DNA of 64,000 nt from Lunularia cruciata (taxonomy: Eukaryota; Streptophyta; Marchantiopsida; Lunulariales; Lunulariaceae). The notes below the pieces were generated by a model. That model was not told the DNA's origin and did not search any database. It saw only the letters and a program-made list of their open reading frames with translations. A program made the translations under genes and the position numbers. The number at the start of each line of letters is the position of its first letter. The stretch's first letter is position 1. Shown here in pieces: positions 1-9,640 of the stretch. The stretch is taken from the NCBI GenBank assembly GCA_948567375.1, contig OX419756.1:25894552-25958551 (forward strand). The letters run 5' to 3'.

Positions 1-1402
1 GACAAACAACTTGGTGGCAGAGGTTCAGATTAACCCTAAATTCTGGCGGCTACAAAAACTAATCCACAGATTGTAGAAGGGCAATCATCCAAAGGTGTCA
101 CAAGCACCCAAGGACTCACCTTTCATGATGGCAGATTATGGATTCCAAATGTCCCAGAATTGCGCACCACCATTCTAGCAAAATGTCATGATTCAGCCAT
201 TGTAGGTCATGTTGGAGTGGACAAGACCTTGGATGCAGTTCAGCGCCATTACTATTGGCCCAAGATGTGCAACGCTGTGATGGACTACGTGCGTAGTTGC
301 TTACTTTGTCAACAAAACAAAGCTTCTAATCAAGCTCTTGTCAGGCTCTTGCAACCTCTCCCTACTCCTACACAACGTTGGGAACAGGTGTGTATGGATC
401 TCGTTTGTGAATTACCCGAGACCACATCAGTATTTGACTCCATCGTGGTCTTTGTGGACCGGCTTAGCAAAATGATTCATGTACGCCCTACCACCAAGGA
501 GGTGACGCTCCACAACTTGCTCAATTATACTTAGATGCAGTCTTCTCTCACCATGACTTGTCTCGAGTACTCATCACCGATAGGGGTACTCAATTTGCCA
601 GTTTGTTTTGGAGCACCCTCTTTGGTTTCTTCAAAACCAAGTTGGCCATGTGCACAGCTTACCACCCACAAACAAATGGACAAACCAAGCGGGCTAATCG
701 CACTATTGAAGACATGTTACGCGGCTTCACCTTAGAAGAGCAAGAGAGGTGGGACACCCTACTCCCGTTGGTGGATTTGCTTATAACAATTCAGTGAATG
801 CATCCACCCAGGTCACTCCATTCTTCCTCATGTATGGTGAGCATCCCTTCACACCTTCCAGCTTGATAAAGATCTGTCCGGTGGCTACCAAGGTCGATGC
901 AGTCAACACATTTGTTTCTAGAATCCAACGAGGGGTGGAGAGCGCTAAGCACAAATTACAGATTGCACAAAATTGCCAAAAGCAATATGCTAATGCACAC
1001 CATAGGCACATGGAGTTCAATGTTGGGGATCAGGTGTGGCTATTGACAACCAACCTCACATTAGTAGGACCTCGTAAGCTCAGACCTCATTTTATTGGGC
1101 CTTTCTCAATTCTCCATCGAGTCGGCATTGTGGCCTATCACCTTGAGCTACCACCACACATGAAGATCCATATAGTGTTCCATGTTTCCTACTATGCAGA
1201 AATGCTCCCTGATCAGGCTTGGGTCATTCCACACAAGACATTCGACCTTGTCCGACACTCGTTGATGGCAACAAGGAATATGAGGTGGAGCGTATTCTCC
1301 AATAACGCATGGGTGGTACTCATCATCCTCGGGTGGATTATCTTATCCAATGGAAAGGTTACCCCATCTATGAAGCAACCTGGGAACCCGCTGCCAATTT
1401 GA
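1..1402 (+). pseudogene. Ty3/gypsy integrase with chromodomain, family A, decayed
   Basis: This is the 3' part of a pol polyprotein, entering from outside the window. The N-terminal HHCC zinc-binding module is seen at about 180-330 (GHVGVDKTL ... CLLCQ). The catalytic core follows, with the first Asp in MDLVCELP and the second in DRGTQFAS. The third motif reads NGQTKRANRT, so the catalytic Glu of the DDE triad is replaced by Lys near 694. Frameshifts near 535-558 and 770 and several stops break the frame. A chromodomain follows at about 1276-1400 (EYEVERIL, then after a stop YLIQWKGY and TWEP), which places the element among chromoviruses. In that group this module binds modified histone tails and steers integration. 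A polypurine tract and LTR follow directly. It is a dead copy. Family assignment is secure; the chromovirus lineage is not determined. Confidence 0.9.
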
Positions 1403-1465
1403 CACATGCACCAGTGTTGGTGCAAGCATTTGAGCAACAATTGCACAATGATGACATTGCGTCTT

Positions 1466-1479
1466 AAAAGGAGGGAGGT
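1466..1479 (+). other. Polypurine tract of family A
   Basis: A run of purines (AAAAGGAGGGAGG) ends just before the TG that starts the LTR at 1481. This is the expected site for plus-strand priming during reverse transcription. Confidence 0.8.
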
Positions 1480-1480
1480 T

Positions 1481-2171
1481 TGTAATACCAAGAGCTAGCC
1501 ATATGATCTAGATGTCAAATTTGGTTTGGTAACATCTGGAATGATGTTATATATGACGGTCAAAATAGACTAGATAGAAGTATCACCAAAAGGGTACTTC
1601 TACTAATAGGGCAAAAAACCAAAATAGATTTGAAAACCTTAGAACCAATAGTTAGACATATGATTTGAAGGTGAGAATTGGGTTGGTAACATCTGGAAGG
1701 ATGTTACACAGGATGGACTGAATAGATCAAAAAGAGGTATCACCAAAAGGGGACTTCTACTAATAGAGTTGGAATCAAAATATGCCTGAAATCTTTGAAG
1801 GCAATTTTGGAGGCCTAAACGGATGAATTAGGCCTTGAAAATGTACCGAATCCCCCCCAATGGAGGAATAGTTGGCCTTCCCCACCCCCTTGCTTTGTCT
1901 CATTGAGAGCTTTCCAACGGTACCTCACCCACGTGATTCTGAGATTCCTACAGGAAGATTCCTTAAAAGATTCCCTCTGGTCAAAGCTTGTTTGACCAAC
2001 CAGATAGGACCAAGACTAACATGTCACCCATCAAAGTAAGTAATCCAAGGGTGGAGCTTGCTGACATGTCACCTATCTATGTACCTAATCCTATGGTGGA
2101 GCTTCATTGGAAGAGATACGCTTTACCTATATAATAAAGAGAAGGTGCTCCTTTGGGGCATTAGAGTTTGT
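1481..2171 (+). mobile_element. 3' LTR of family A, truncated in U5
   Basis: It starts TGTAATACCAAGAGCTAGCC, identical to the start of the complete family A LTR at 4822-5562 read on the minus strand. Homology runs to about 2171 and then stops; the last roughly 70-80 bp of the LTR, including the terminal GTATTACA, are missing. A TATA-like box TATATAATAA lies at 2128-2137. The sequence beyond 2171 belongs to an oppositely oriented copy of the same family. Confidence 0.88.
2128..2137 (+). promoter_or_regulatory. TATA-like box of the family A LTR
   Basis: TATATAATAA sits in the 3' part of the LTR, where the U3/R boundary would be. The same motif occurs in the other family A LTRs (minus strand near 4925, 49150 and 60215). 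Promoter activity is inferred only. Confidence 0.45.
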
Positions 2172-2778
2172 AACTGCTCCGCAAATCTAGTTTGGTGAAG
2201 TGTCTTGCTCCATTGAGTTGATCAAATAGATCATCCATGCAAGGTAAGGGGTATTTGTTCTTCACTGTTTGCTAATTGAGACCCCGATAGTCAATGCACA
2301 TGCGCATTGTACCGTCTTTCTACTTCACAAACAAGACCGGAGCCCCATATGGTGATATGCTAGGTTGGATGAACCCTTTCTGCAACATATCCTCAATTTG
2401 ATTCTTGCACTCCTCCAACTCATGAGGTGATAGGCGATACGGGGCCTTATAGAGAGGTATCTTCCCCGGGAGTGTCTCAATTTTATGATCTACTCTCCTT
2501 TTTGGTGGTAATCTTGAGGGTAGATCATTAGGAAAGACATCTTGAAACTCATTTACAACATCCTTCAATTTCTCAAGAATTTTTCCCTTGAGTTGTGCAC
2601 TCTTGACTTCTCTTATTAGACCCATGAAACACCTATCAGTCTTATAGATAGCTATTGTCCCTATGACATAGAGAGGCAATTCTTGCCTATGTGGGTTTTC
2701 TTTAACCCCAATGATTGACCATTGGTGGGTTCTCATTACTTTCTTCCTCCAATCTACCATAGTGTTGTGATGCTCCAT
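2172..2778 (-). pseudogene. Ty3/gypsy reverse transcriptase fragment, family A
   Basis: Read on the minus strand, this is the N-terminal part of a reverse transcriptase. The region before it (FQDVFPNDLPSRLPPKR) leads to RVDHKIETLPG and then to the fingers segment ending FVK. It continues past a stop into [21 protein letters not shown] and ARHFTKLDL before the breakpoint at 2171. The palm motif with the catalytic YVDD-type box is absent because the element is cut there. The best match in the window is the plus-strand copy at 20880-21600. It encodes no active enzyme. Confidence 0.9.
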
Positions 2779-3239
2779 CTATGGCATACTTAAGATTGCA
2801 TTGTAACGAGCTAATTGTATCACTCGCCACTCAATTGCTTCTTGATATTTTCCTACAGAGAGTGTTACCCGCCTGGGTAATGATTCAATCCTCTTTATTT
2901 GTCTATGAGGTAACTCTACTTCTTCACTCTCATCTCTCTCTAGATCCATTCCCAATCTTATTGCAATAGAGCGAGACAAGAAATTCTTTGTGGCTCCCGG
3001 ATCTATTAACACTCTCACTTGATTGCCTTCTAGGACCCCATTTACTACAATCAATTGTGAGGTTGCCTTTTGGTACCTTTGTGCTCTTGTCTTCCTCCTT
3101 CCCTCGCTTTTCTACTTCCTTATTGAGCCAGTAAGGCTGCGAGGTACATTTATTGGTGATTATTGTTTTCCAAAGTGATTTCCACCTCCTCGTCTTCAAT
3201 GCGTCTCTCCATGTTGTTCAAAGATTGCCTGTATGAGGA
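2779..3239 (-). pseudogene. Retropepsin-like aspartic protease, family A
   Basis: The minus-strand reading contains VRVLIDPGATKNFLS, a retroviral-type aspartic protease active site with the usual DSGA changed to DPGA. About 70 residues later it contains NAILSMP, corresponding to the ILGMPWL flap/terminal motif. It lies between gag (3240-4226) and reverse transcriptase (2778 downward), the normal pol order. The stretch 3055-3239 links gag and protease in a shifted frame. It would have cut the polyprotein; this copy is probably inactive. Confidence 0.82.
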
Positions 3240-4226
3240 TCAAGGGCCTCTGGGAAGTTGACCACAACAATTGGTAGATATATGCCCAATACAACCACAA
3301 TTGTAACAACGACATTGTTCTCCTCGAGTTCCTTCTCCTTGTGGAACTCCATCTATTTGTTCTTCTACCCGTTCTTGTTCTCCTTGAAGCGGTCGTGCTC
3401 CTCGGTCTCGAAACTGAAGGTTACCCAGTCCCATTGGTACTTGTCCACCCATGGGTGGCATTTCTGCCCAATAATGTTGAGGTGGAACTACTCCTTCACC
3501 TCCACCTAATGCTACTGATATTCTTTGCGCACAAGCAATGGCTTCAAATATTGTGCGAGGATTTTGTACCATGACTTCTTTTTGAATTCGCTCCTTCAAC
3601 CCTCGTTTCAAATTGTCAAGAGCCTCTGCTAGGCTCATGTCGGTTATTGCGACTTGTAGATCCAGAAATGCCTCCACATACTCTTGTATGTTGTTCTTCT
3701 ATTTCAATCCCCATAATCGGATCAAGGCCATCTGCACAAAATCCACCGATTGGAAATTCTTCAGCAATCCTTCTTGCATTGCTGTCCATGTGACCTCCCT
3801 TCTCTCAGCTAACATGGATCGTTCCCAAGCATCGTACCATGTGAGGGCTTTATTGGTCAAGTACCCACATGCAAACACACCTATAGCATGGTCGGTGATC
3901 TTTATTGAGAACAACCAAAAATATCGATTCATTCTCGAGATCCAGTTCTCCACTACTCCCATCATATGCTGCCCCTTGTAAGGCTTGATGTTGCAAGTCT
4001 TCTTCATCTGGAGTAGTAATGTGGCTTCATCATTGATAGGGTTTGTAGGCATGAGTGCCTCTCCAAGTACTTCAGTTGCAGGTATTGGATTTTGAGACGG
4101 CTCTTCTTCTTGCATTGCTTGATCATTCTTGAGGGTTTGCACTTGACTTTGTAATGCCTCCATAGTCATCTTAATCTCTTGAAATTTTTTCAACATCCCC
4201 TGCATTCCTTGCACCAACTCCTGCAA
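3240..4226 (-). pseudogene. Gag (capsid and nucleocapsid), family A
   Basis: The frame is almost intact over about 330 codons, broken by a single TAG near 3700. The N-terminus (about residues 1-50) is rich in Gln, Glu and Met and probably forms a coiled coil. The central part matches Ty3-type capsid (ENWISRMNRYF, LTWYDAW). The C-terminal part carries one CCHC zinc knuckle, CYNCGCIGHISTNC, at about 3275-3320, for binding genomic RNA. The Met at 4226 is chosen because capsid homology begins soon after it and no earlier start fits. Homologue in the window: 19446-20300. This is one of the least damaged gag genes here. Confidence 0.88.
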
Positions 4227-4807
4227 CTACGGATCCATGGTTTCTATAACACTTGATTGCTATACCCTAAACTTCAATAGAGAGTTAATATGATCACTCT
4301 GGAGGGTGCACAAACTATTGGAACTACCATTGGAACCTCAGAAGCTACCACTCGTTGGTAATATTCCTGACCAAAATTCCTGACCAAAAAATCCCTAAAC
4401 ATCACTTTCGGTTTGACTTCATAATGAATTTCTACTTGAGTGTTCAAAAAGAAAGGATTTGGGACATTCAAATCCATCACAACAAAATGTAAATTGTCAA
4501 ATCCCACTCTCTATTTGTAAATCACTATAGGCAAATCATTGGGTTTGGCGAATTCATTACTGTATCCATGAACTTTGCCCCAAAGTGAAAAACCAAATAC
4601 AATCTCACTTGCTCGCGCTGAATTTACATAATCTTGATGTTAAATGGATTCAAGAATGGAAAGCGAGGCACTGGATATTGTCCTCCCAGAGCATCCATTC
4701 TATCCTCCTAATCTAGCAATTACACTAGAATATCTCTCCTCAAAATTACTCAGTCTCAGTAGCCCATGTTCTTCCAAGAGGGGTGATCCGCTCTCTTGGA
4801 CAACACC
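4227..4807 (-). other. Untranslated leader of family A
   Basis: The stretch between the primer binding site and gag. A 77-codon open frame (4274-4507, minus) resembles nothing I recognise. I treat the region as leader; a small insertion here cannot be excluded. Confidence 0.45.
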
Positions 4808-4820
4808 TGCTCTAATACCA
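4808..4820 (-). other. Primer binding site, initiator tRNA-Met type
   Basis: On the minus strand, one base after the LTR terminus, the sequence reads TGGTATTAGAGC. It differs at one position from TGGTATCAGAGC, the complement of the 3' end of plant initiator tRNA-Met that is used as primer by many plant LTR elements. Confidence 0.85.
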
Positions 4821-4821
4821 T

Positions 4822-5562
4822 TGTAATACTCCGAGGATAGGAGACCTGAAAAGAAACACACCATGAGAAACACACACTTTCACACTCAAACTCCAATGCC
4901 CCAAAGGAGCACCTTCTCTTTATTATATAGGCAAAGTGGATCTCCTCCAATGAAGCTCCACCATAGGATTAGGTACATAGATAGGTGACATGTCAGCAAG
5001 CTCCACCCTTGGATTACTTACTTGGATGGGTGACATGTTGGTCTTGGTCCTATCTGGTTGGTCAAACAAGCTTTGACCAGAGGGAATGTTTTAGGGAATC
5101 TTTTTGTAGGAATCTCAGAATCACTTGGGTGAGGTACCGTTGGAAAGCTCTGATGAGACAAAACAGGGGGGGAGGGAAGGCCAATCATTCCTCCATTGGG
5201 GGGTCATGCACATTTTTGAGGTCTAATTCATCAGTTTAGGCCTCCAAAATTACCTTCAAAGATTTCAAGCATATTTTGGTTCCAACTCTATTAGTAGAAG
5301 TCCCCTTTTGGTGATACCTCTTTTTGATCTATTCAGTCCATCTTGTGTAACATCTTTCCAGATGTTACCAACCTTCAAATCATATGTCTAGCTATTGGTT
5401 CTAAGGTTTTCAAATCTATTTTGGTTTTTTGCCCTATTAGTAGAAGTACCCTTTTGGTGATACTTCTATTTGATCTATTTTGACCATCATGTCTAAAATC
5501 ACTCCAGATGTTACCAAACCAAATTTGACATCTAGATCATATGGCTAGCTCTTGGTATTACA
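4822..5562 (-). mobile_element. 5' LTR of family A, complete
   Basis: A 741-bp LTR with short inverted ends (TGTAATAC ... GTATTACA). It is followed on the minus strand by a primer binding site and then gag. It matches the LTRs at 1481-2171, 49048-49802 and 60128-60866. A TATATAATAA box lies near 4925. The flank at 5563 has no partner because the element's 3' end is lost at 2171. Confidence 0.92.
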
Positions 5563-6480
5563 CCAGTTTGCCTCTTTCCTTCCAAACACCCCAATCTTGA
5601 AATGGCTCACACACACACGCACACCCTCGCCTCGCAAAATGACCCTTTCTCAAAATGGCTCTTTCTCCTTCGAACAACTCACACACCCATGCACACCCTC
5701 TCAAAATGACCCTTTCTTGTTCCAACACCCCACACACTTGCGAATGAGGCTTTCTAACACCTCCACACCCACGGGAATGACATGAATTCAAAAGAAGAAG
5801 GTTTATATAACCCAGGCAGTTGCAAAAAAAAACTCAATACCAAACATCCTAAAATGTACACTTTGGAGGCAAAATTTCATTTTTTCAACCAAAAGAACTC
5901 AAACCCCGAGCGGCAACATGCGGCACTCCTTGTTGCCAACCGGCACAGGCAAGCATTGCATATTTCATGCAGCACCTACCAGCACCTACTAGCACGTACC
6001 ACCGGTGCCTACCAATGCCTATGAGTGCATTTAATATTTGTGCATATTGGAGTGCGGTCCCCAGTGTCTACGAGCGCCACTCAATGACCCTGAAGCATTT
6101 TTTAAGTTTGTGAGCGGCCCCAACGTGTACGAGCGTCATCTCACGGTGTCTACAACATTGGCTCATTTTTTTCCAACAACACTTGACAAGTGACTTTCAA
6201 GTGTATACTTGCTAAACACCACACCTTGTAAGTGTAAATGGAGGCCTTACAAATGTACAGCTTAAGCTTCATAGAATTATTTTTGCATCCTTCAAATTCT
6301 TATCCCAATATTACATCAAGATACACTCATGGTCTAAGATAAATACTCTTGGTCTAAGTTACCAGACTATGAGATATGAGATGAATAACGGAAAAATATA
6401 TATTTCATTATTTGGAATCTCAATCAATCAATCAATAGAGTATATCATCATTGTTATAATCAAGGCAATGTTACATCACC
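5563..6480. other. Non-coding spacer with C-rich low-complexity repeats
   Basis: From 5590 to 5740 there is a C-rich imperfect repeat (CACACACACGCACACCC, AAAATGACCCTTTCT) in two to three units. From 5900 to 6180 there are short recurring words (CGAGCGG, ACGAGCG, GCACCTACCAGCACCTAC). A CAATCAATCAAT run lies near 6425. I see no gene. This stretch may contain the left end of the Harbinger element, but I found no convincing terminal inverted repeat. Confidence 0.4.
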
Positions 6481-6485
6481 CTTGA

Positions 6486-7761
6486 TCAACTTTCTTCTCT
6501 ACCAAGTTCTATACCATGAAAGGATATTTTTGAATCTATTTGATTTTCCTCTATAAATCCATCATCGTCCTCTGACCAAAGGTCAGACCTATTGATTAAA
6601 AAATTATGTAAAATAATACACACCAATACCCACTTTAACAAATAAGCATTCCTACTATTGTCTTTCAATTGCACTCTAGCTTTCAATACTCCTATACAAT
6701 GCTCATTTATCACTCTTGCCTTTGCTAAATATTTATTAAACTCTTGCTTGTCCTCTGAGCAAGCCTGCTTGAAAGCGGGGACTAGGTGATGCATGGGTAC
6801 ATAACCCAAATCACCTAAAAGGTACTCCTTTGCCTCAAAAGTGTGACAGGTCCCTCTTAGGTTCAAATCATTCCATAGTGAAAATTTTTCAAACAAGTCA
6901 TATCATGACATGACCTTGGCATTCCTGCAAATAAAAAAGGCCATACTTTAGTAAACTAAACAAAAAGGATCACCAATGCATTGCAAAAATACCTAACAAA
7001 ATAACACATAACATAAAACATAACTCTGGAAAAATGTATAATTCTCCTTTTATCATCAAAAATAACTTAGCTGTTTATAGAATATGAACCCTCCCAGCTG
7101 AAATATATTTCCCCGTCCACGGTTGGTTGGGCTGCAAGAGGAAAAAATGTTCCATCTACCAAACCAACACAACCGAGAAAACCTTTCTGTGCAAAAACAG
7201 TGGATATCCTCCTCCTCTCCTCGAGTTCGGGCCAAGCAACTTGACTCCTCATCACATCTAATATGGCTGTCATAACTCTATTAGTACAAGCAATTGTTGA
7301 ACCAACACTAATGCCCCAAATATTTAAACCCCGTGCAACACAAGCTCCATTGGCGTGATGCCCAAATCTATCCAATGCTAGGGCAACTTGGATCCACAAG
7401 GGTGTTTGCTCTCTTTGCTCCTTTGAGTCTTAATCAAATCAACTAGTGTTGAAAAAGAATCCCTATCCATTCTAGTAAGCTGGCAAAATGCCTTAGTATC
7501 TAGATTTCTAAAATACTCCTTCACAAACTCTCTACTACAAGGGTAAGTAACACGGGGTTCCAAGTATCGATGAGTATGTGCATACTTCCATCCACTAATA
7601 AAACATTCTAGCATATCTAAATCTCCTCCTAATTCCTTGTCTTCATCTTCTAATCCTTGTAACAATATCTCCAAATCTAACCGAATCATCCATTGAATAG
7701 ATTTTCTAATATTTCCGGTTAGTTCTAAATGAGTGCTCCCTCTCGGCATGACTTTACTCAA
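6486..7761 (-). pseudogene. PIF/Harbinger DDE transposase, broken
   Basis: Minus-strand frames give the successive parts of a Harbinger nuclease. The N-terminal segment covers 7761-7378 (YFRNLDTKAFCQLTRMDRDSF). After a frameshift near 7385 comes a second frame (LALDRFGHHANGACVARG, then GLVDGTFFPL with the first catalytic Asp and GEIYFSWEGSYSIN). An in-frame TAA follows at about 7068, then VIFDDKRRI and, after a probable intron ending TTGCAG near 6925, GMPRSCHD with the second Asp. The last part has YLLGDLGYVP and INEHCIGVLKAR with the catalytic Glu. All three acidic positions are still readable, but stops and a frameshift make it a pseudogene. Such enzymes cut and paste DNA elements with 3-bp TTA/TAA targets, usually with a Myb-like partner, which I did not find here. 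Confidence 0.88.
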
Positions 7762-9310
7762 TTTTTAATCACCACTGATAACTCCTTATCGATGAAGGGG
7801 CATCTCTCTTCTCCGCAAAGGGGCATCTCTATTCTCTGTGCGTACAAAAAAACAATCTCATCAATTTCACTCTGTAACAAGAAAACAAGTTCATGAATTT
7901 CATTTCATTACTCAAGGGGGAAGAAAGATATACATTTCATACTCGTACAAGAGACAATTTCTTTTAAATAATGAAATCAAGAGTAACACTTCAAACAAAA
8001 TCACTCCTCACTTTAACCTTCCCATTGCTTGCACTCAAATCTTCCCACTGCTCGCACTCAAATCTACCCACTCATGCTCCCTCCAATCTTCCTCAGTGGT
8101 AAAAATTTGCCGAGTTGCCGCTCGTCATTTCATTTCCATGGGTGTTCTCAAACATCCTGGATGCTCCTTTTGGTGGCCGTCCCTGTCACTCTAACCCTAA
8201 ATGATAACTTTATTAACCGTAATGTGCAATCAATGCACTACGGAGTGATAACAAAAATTCCTTATCTCTTATTTTCTACGAACCACCTCACACGGAGTGT
8301 GCTAATAATAAAGAACTTGGCCCGAACTCCGTAACAATACCTTTTCTACCTCTCGGTCACACACCGTACCCATTTAGTCAATACTTTGTAACAATCTATA
8401 TGAAAAAGTTATGAAACTTTGTAAAAATATTTCTGAAACCCCCTAATGTACTGGAGTTTACGAGCGGTTGCCGCACATTGTTTGCTTACCCCGGGAATAG
8501 GTTCGTATAGTTTACCTGTTTTATTCCCGACGGGAATTTGCTAGACTCCAAAAATCTCCATACCCTGTCAAAACGGACTTTTTAACTTCGCGATTAGATA
8601 TTTAATTATGTTGAAAATCGCGTGCGATCTTTACTAAACGATAATTATGGTCTGGTACCCTCTAAGAGATGCCGATTTATTGTCAAGACCTGCGGAATGT
8701 ACTAGCAATAATCTCCCCTTCATCATCGTGAAGTTTGTACATATGTGCAATTCAAAATGTGACAAACTGGGTCAGGCTGCAATCTTCACAACTACAGGAG
8801 ATTTCTCTAGGGACACTTTAGACAGCAGGTGACGTCCATTCTGCAAAGCAACAGCGACATTGTGATGATCGAAGGTTTTTTTATTTAGTCTCTGTATGGC
8901 AAATGAAGATGAGACTGACCTGAGAATAGTTAGTAATAAAGTTTTGTCACATGACACTGCCAAGTATTCTGTCGATGGAGGGATCCATGTGAAATCGATG
9001 ATACCTTCCAGCGGAATGTTCTTTTATTCTATAAAAAAAAAAGAGTGTTCAATCCCTCCAATTGGACGGTTGAGTTGAAATTAGTCATGCTTGGACTGGA
9101 CTTGTCATTTCATAAGTTTAATGTAAACATGGCGGCTGCAAAACACGAAGTCACAAAGGGATACACTCTTTGGGTAGCTTTTGGTATACTCCCTTGCTGG
9201 TCACTATGAAGGCAAGATGCTCCAGAGACAAGACTCGGAAGATTTGTCCGTGAATGTTGAAGGCTTCCATCAAAGGTTGATGCAATCAAATGTTGGTGGC
9301 AGTTACATTA
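7762..9310. other. Unrecognised sequence, possible non-repeat DNA
   Basis: No transposon protein homology is visible. Two short open frames (8647-8832 and 8896-9078, plus) resemble no family I know. The text is less AT-monotonous than the surrounding elements and is not repeated elsewhere in the window. It could be Harbinger flank, decayed host sequence or an unknown element. Confidence 0.35.
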
Positions 9311-9640
9311 TTTAACAGCTTATTAGTACCAGCTTATTAGCAACATTATTTTCAAGGGAGAAAGATGGAGAGAATTGTGGAGACCTGAGTTGACAATGCG
9401 AAGGGAGCGATGGCCTTGGCGGGAACAACAGGAAGTGCATGTGGAATAGTAGTAACAGCAGAAGTAAGGGATGTTGAGAGTCTAGTGGTAGTGGTAGTGG
9501 TGGTGGTCGAGTTGGACGGGCAATTTTACATATGGCCGGGCCTTGGAAGTGCTGAACCACGAGAGGGAGACATCCTTGACAATTTCTAGTTGATGAAGAA
9601 GCTACTCTAGTGAGGAGATTTGTATATATAAAGGGGGGAC
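9311..9640. other. Flank of the non-LTR element, no gene seen
   Basis: No coding homology is seen. It contains a duplicated AGCTTATTAG word at 9318-9340 and a short GTGGTAGTGGTAGTGGTGGTGG run at about 9484-9506. A TATATATAAA string lies at about 9622, next to the 3' end of the minus-strand LINE-like element. Confidence 0.35.

Noticed and set aside
5552-5791. Overlapping 77-codon frames on both strands with repeated Thr/Pro text
   Set aside because: They follow from the C-rich low-complexity repeat; both strands are open for the same reason.
5908-8123. GAGCGGCAAC at 5908-5917 and its complement at 8114-8123 as Harbinger terminal repeats
   Set aside because: Ten matching bases over kilobases is close to chance, similarity stops outside the word, and no TTA/TAA target duplication flanks it.
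8647-9078. Two short plus-strand frames as exons of a host gene
   Set aside because: No recognisable domain, no convincing splice pattern and no homologue that I can name.
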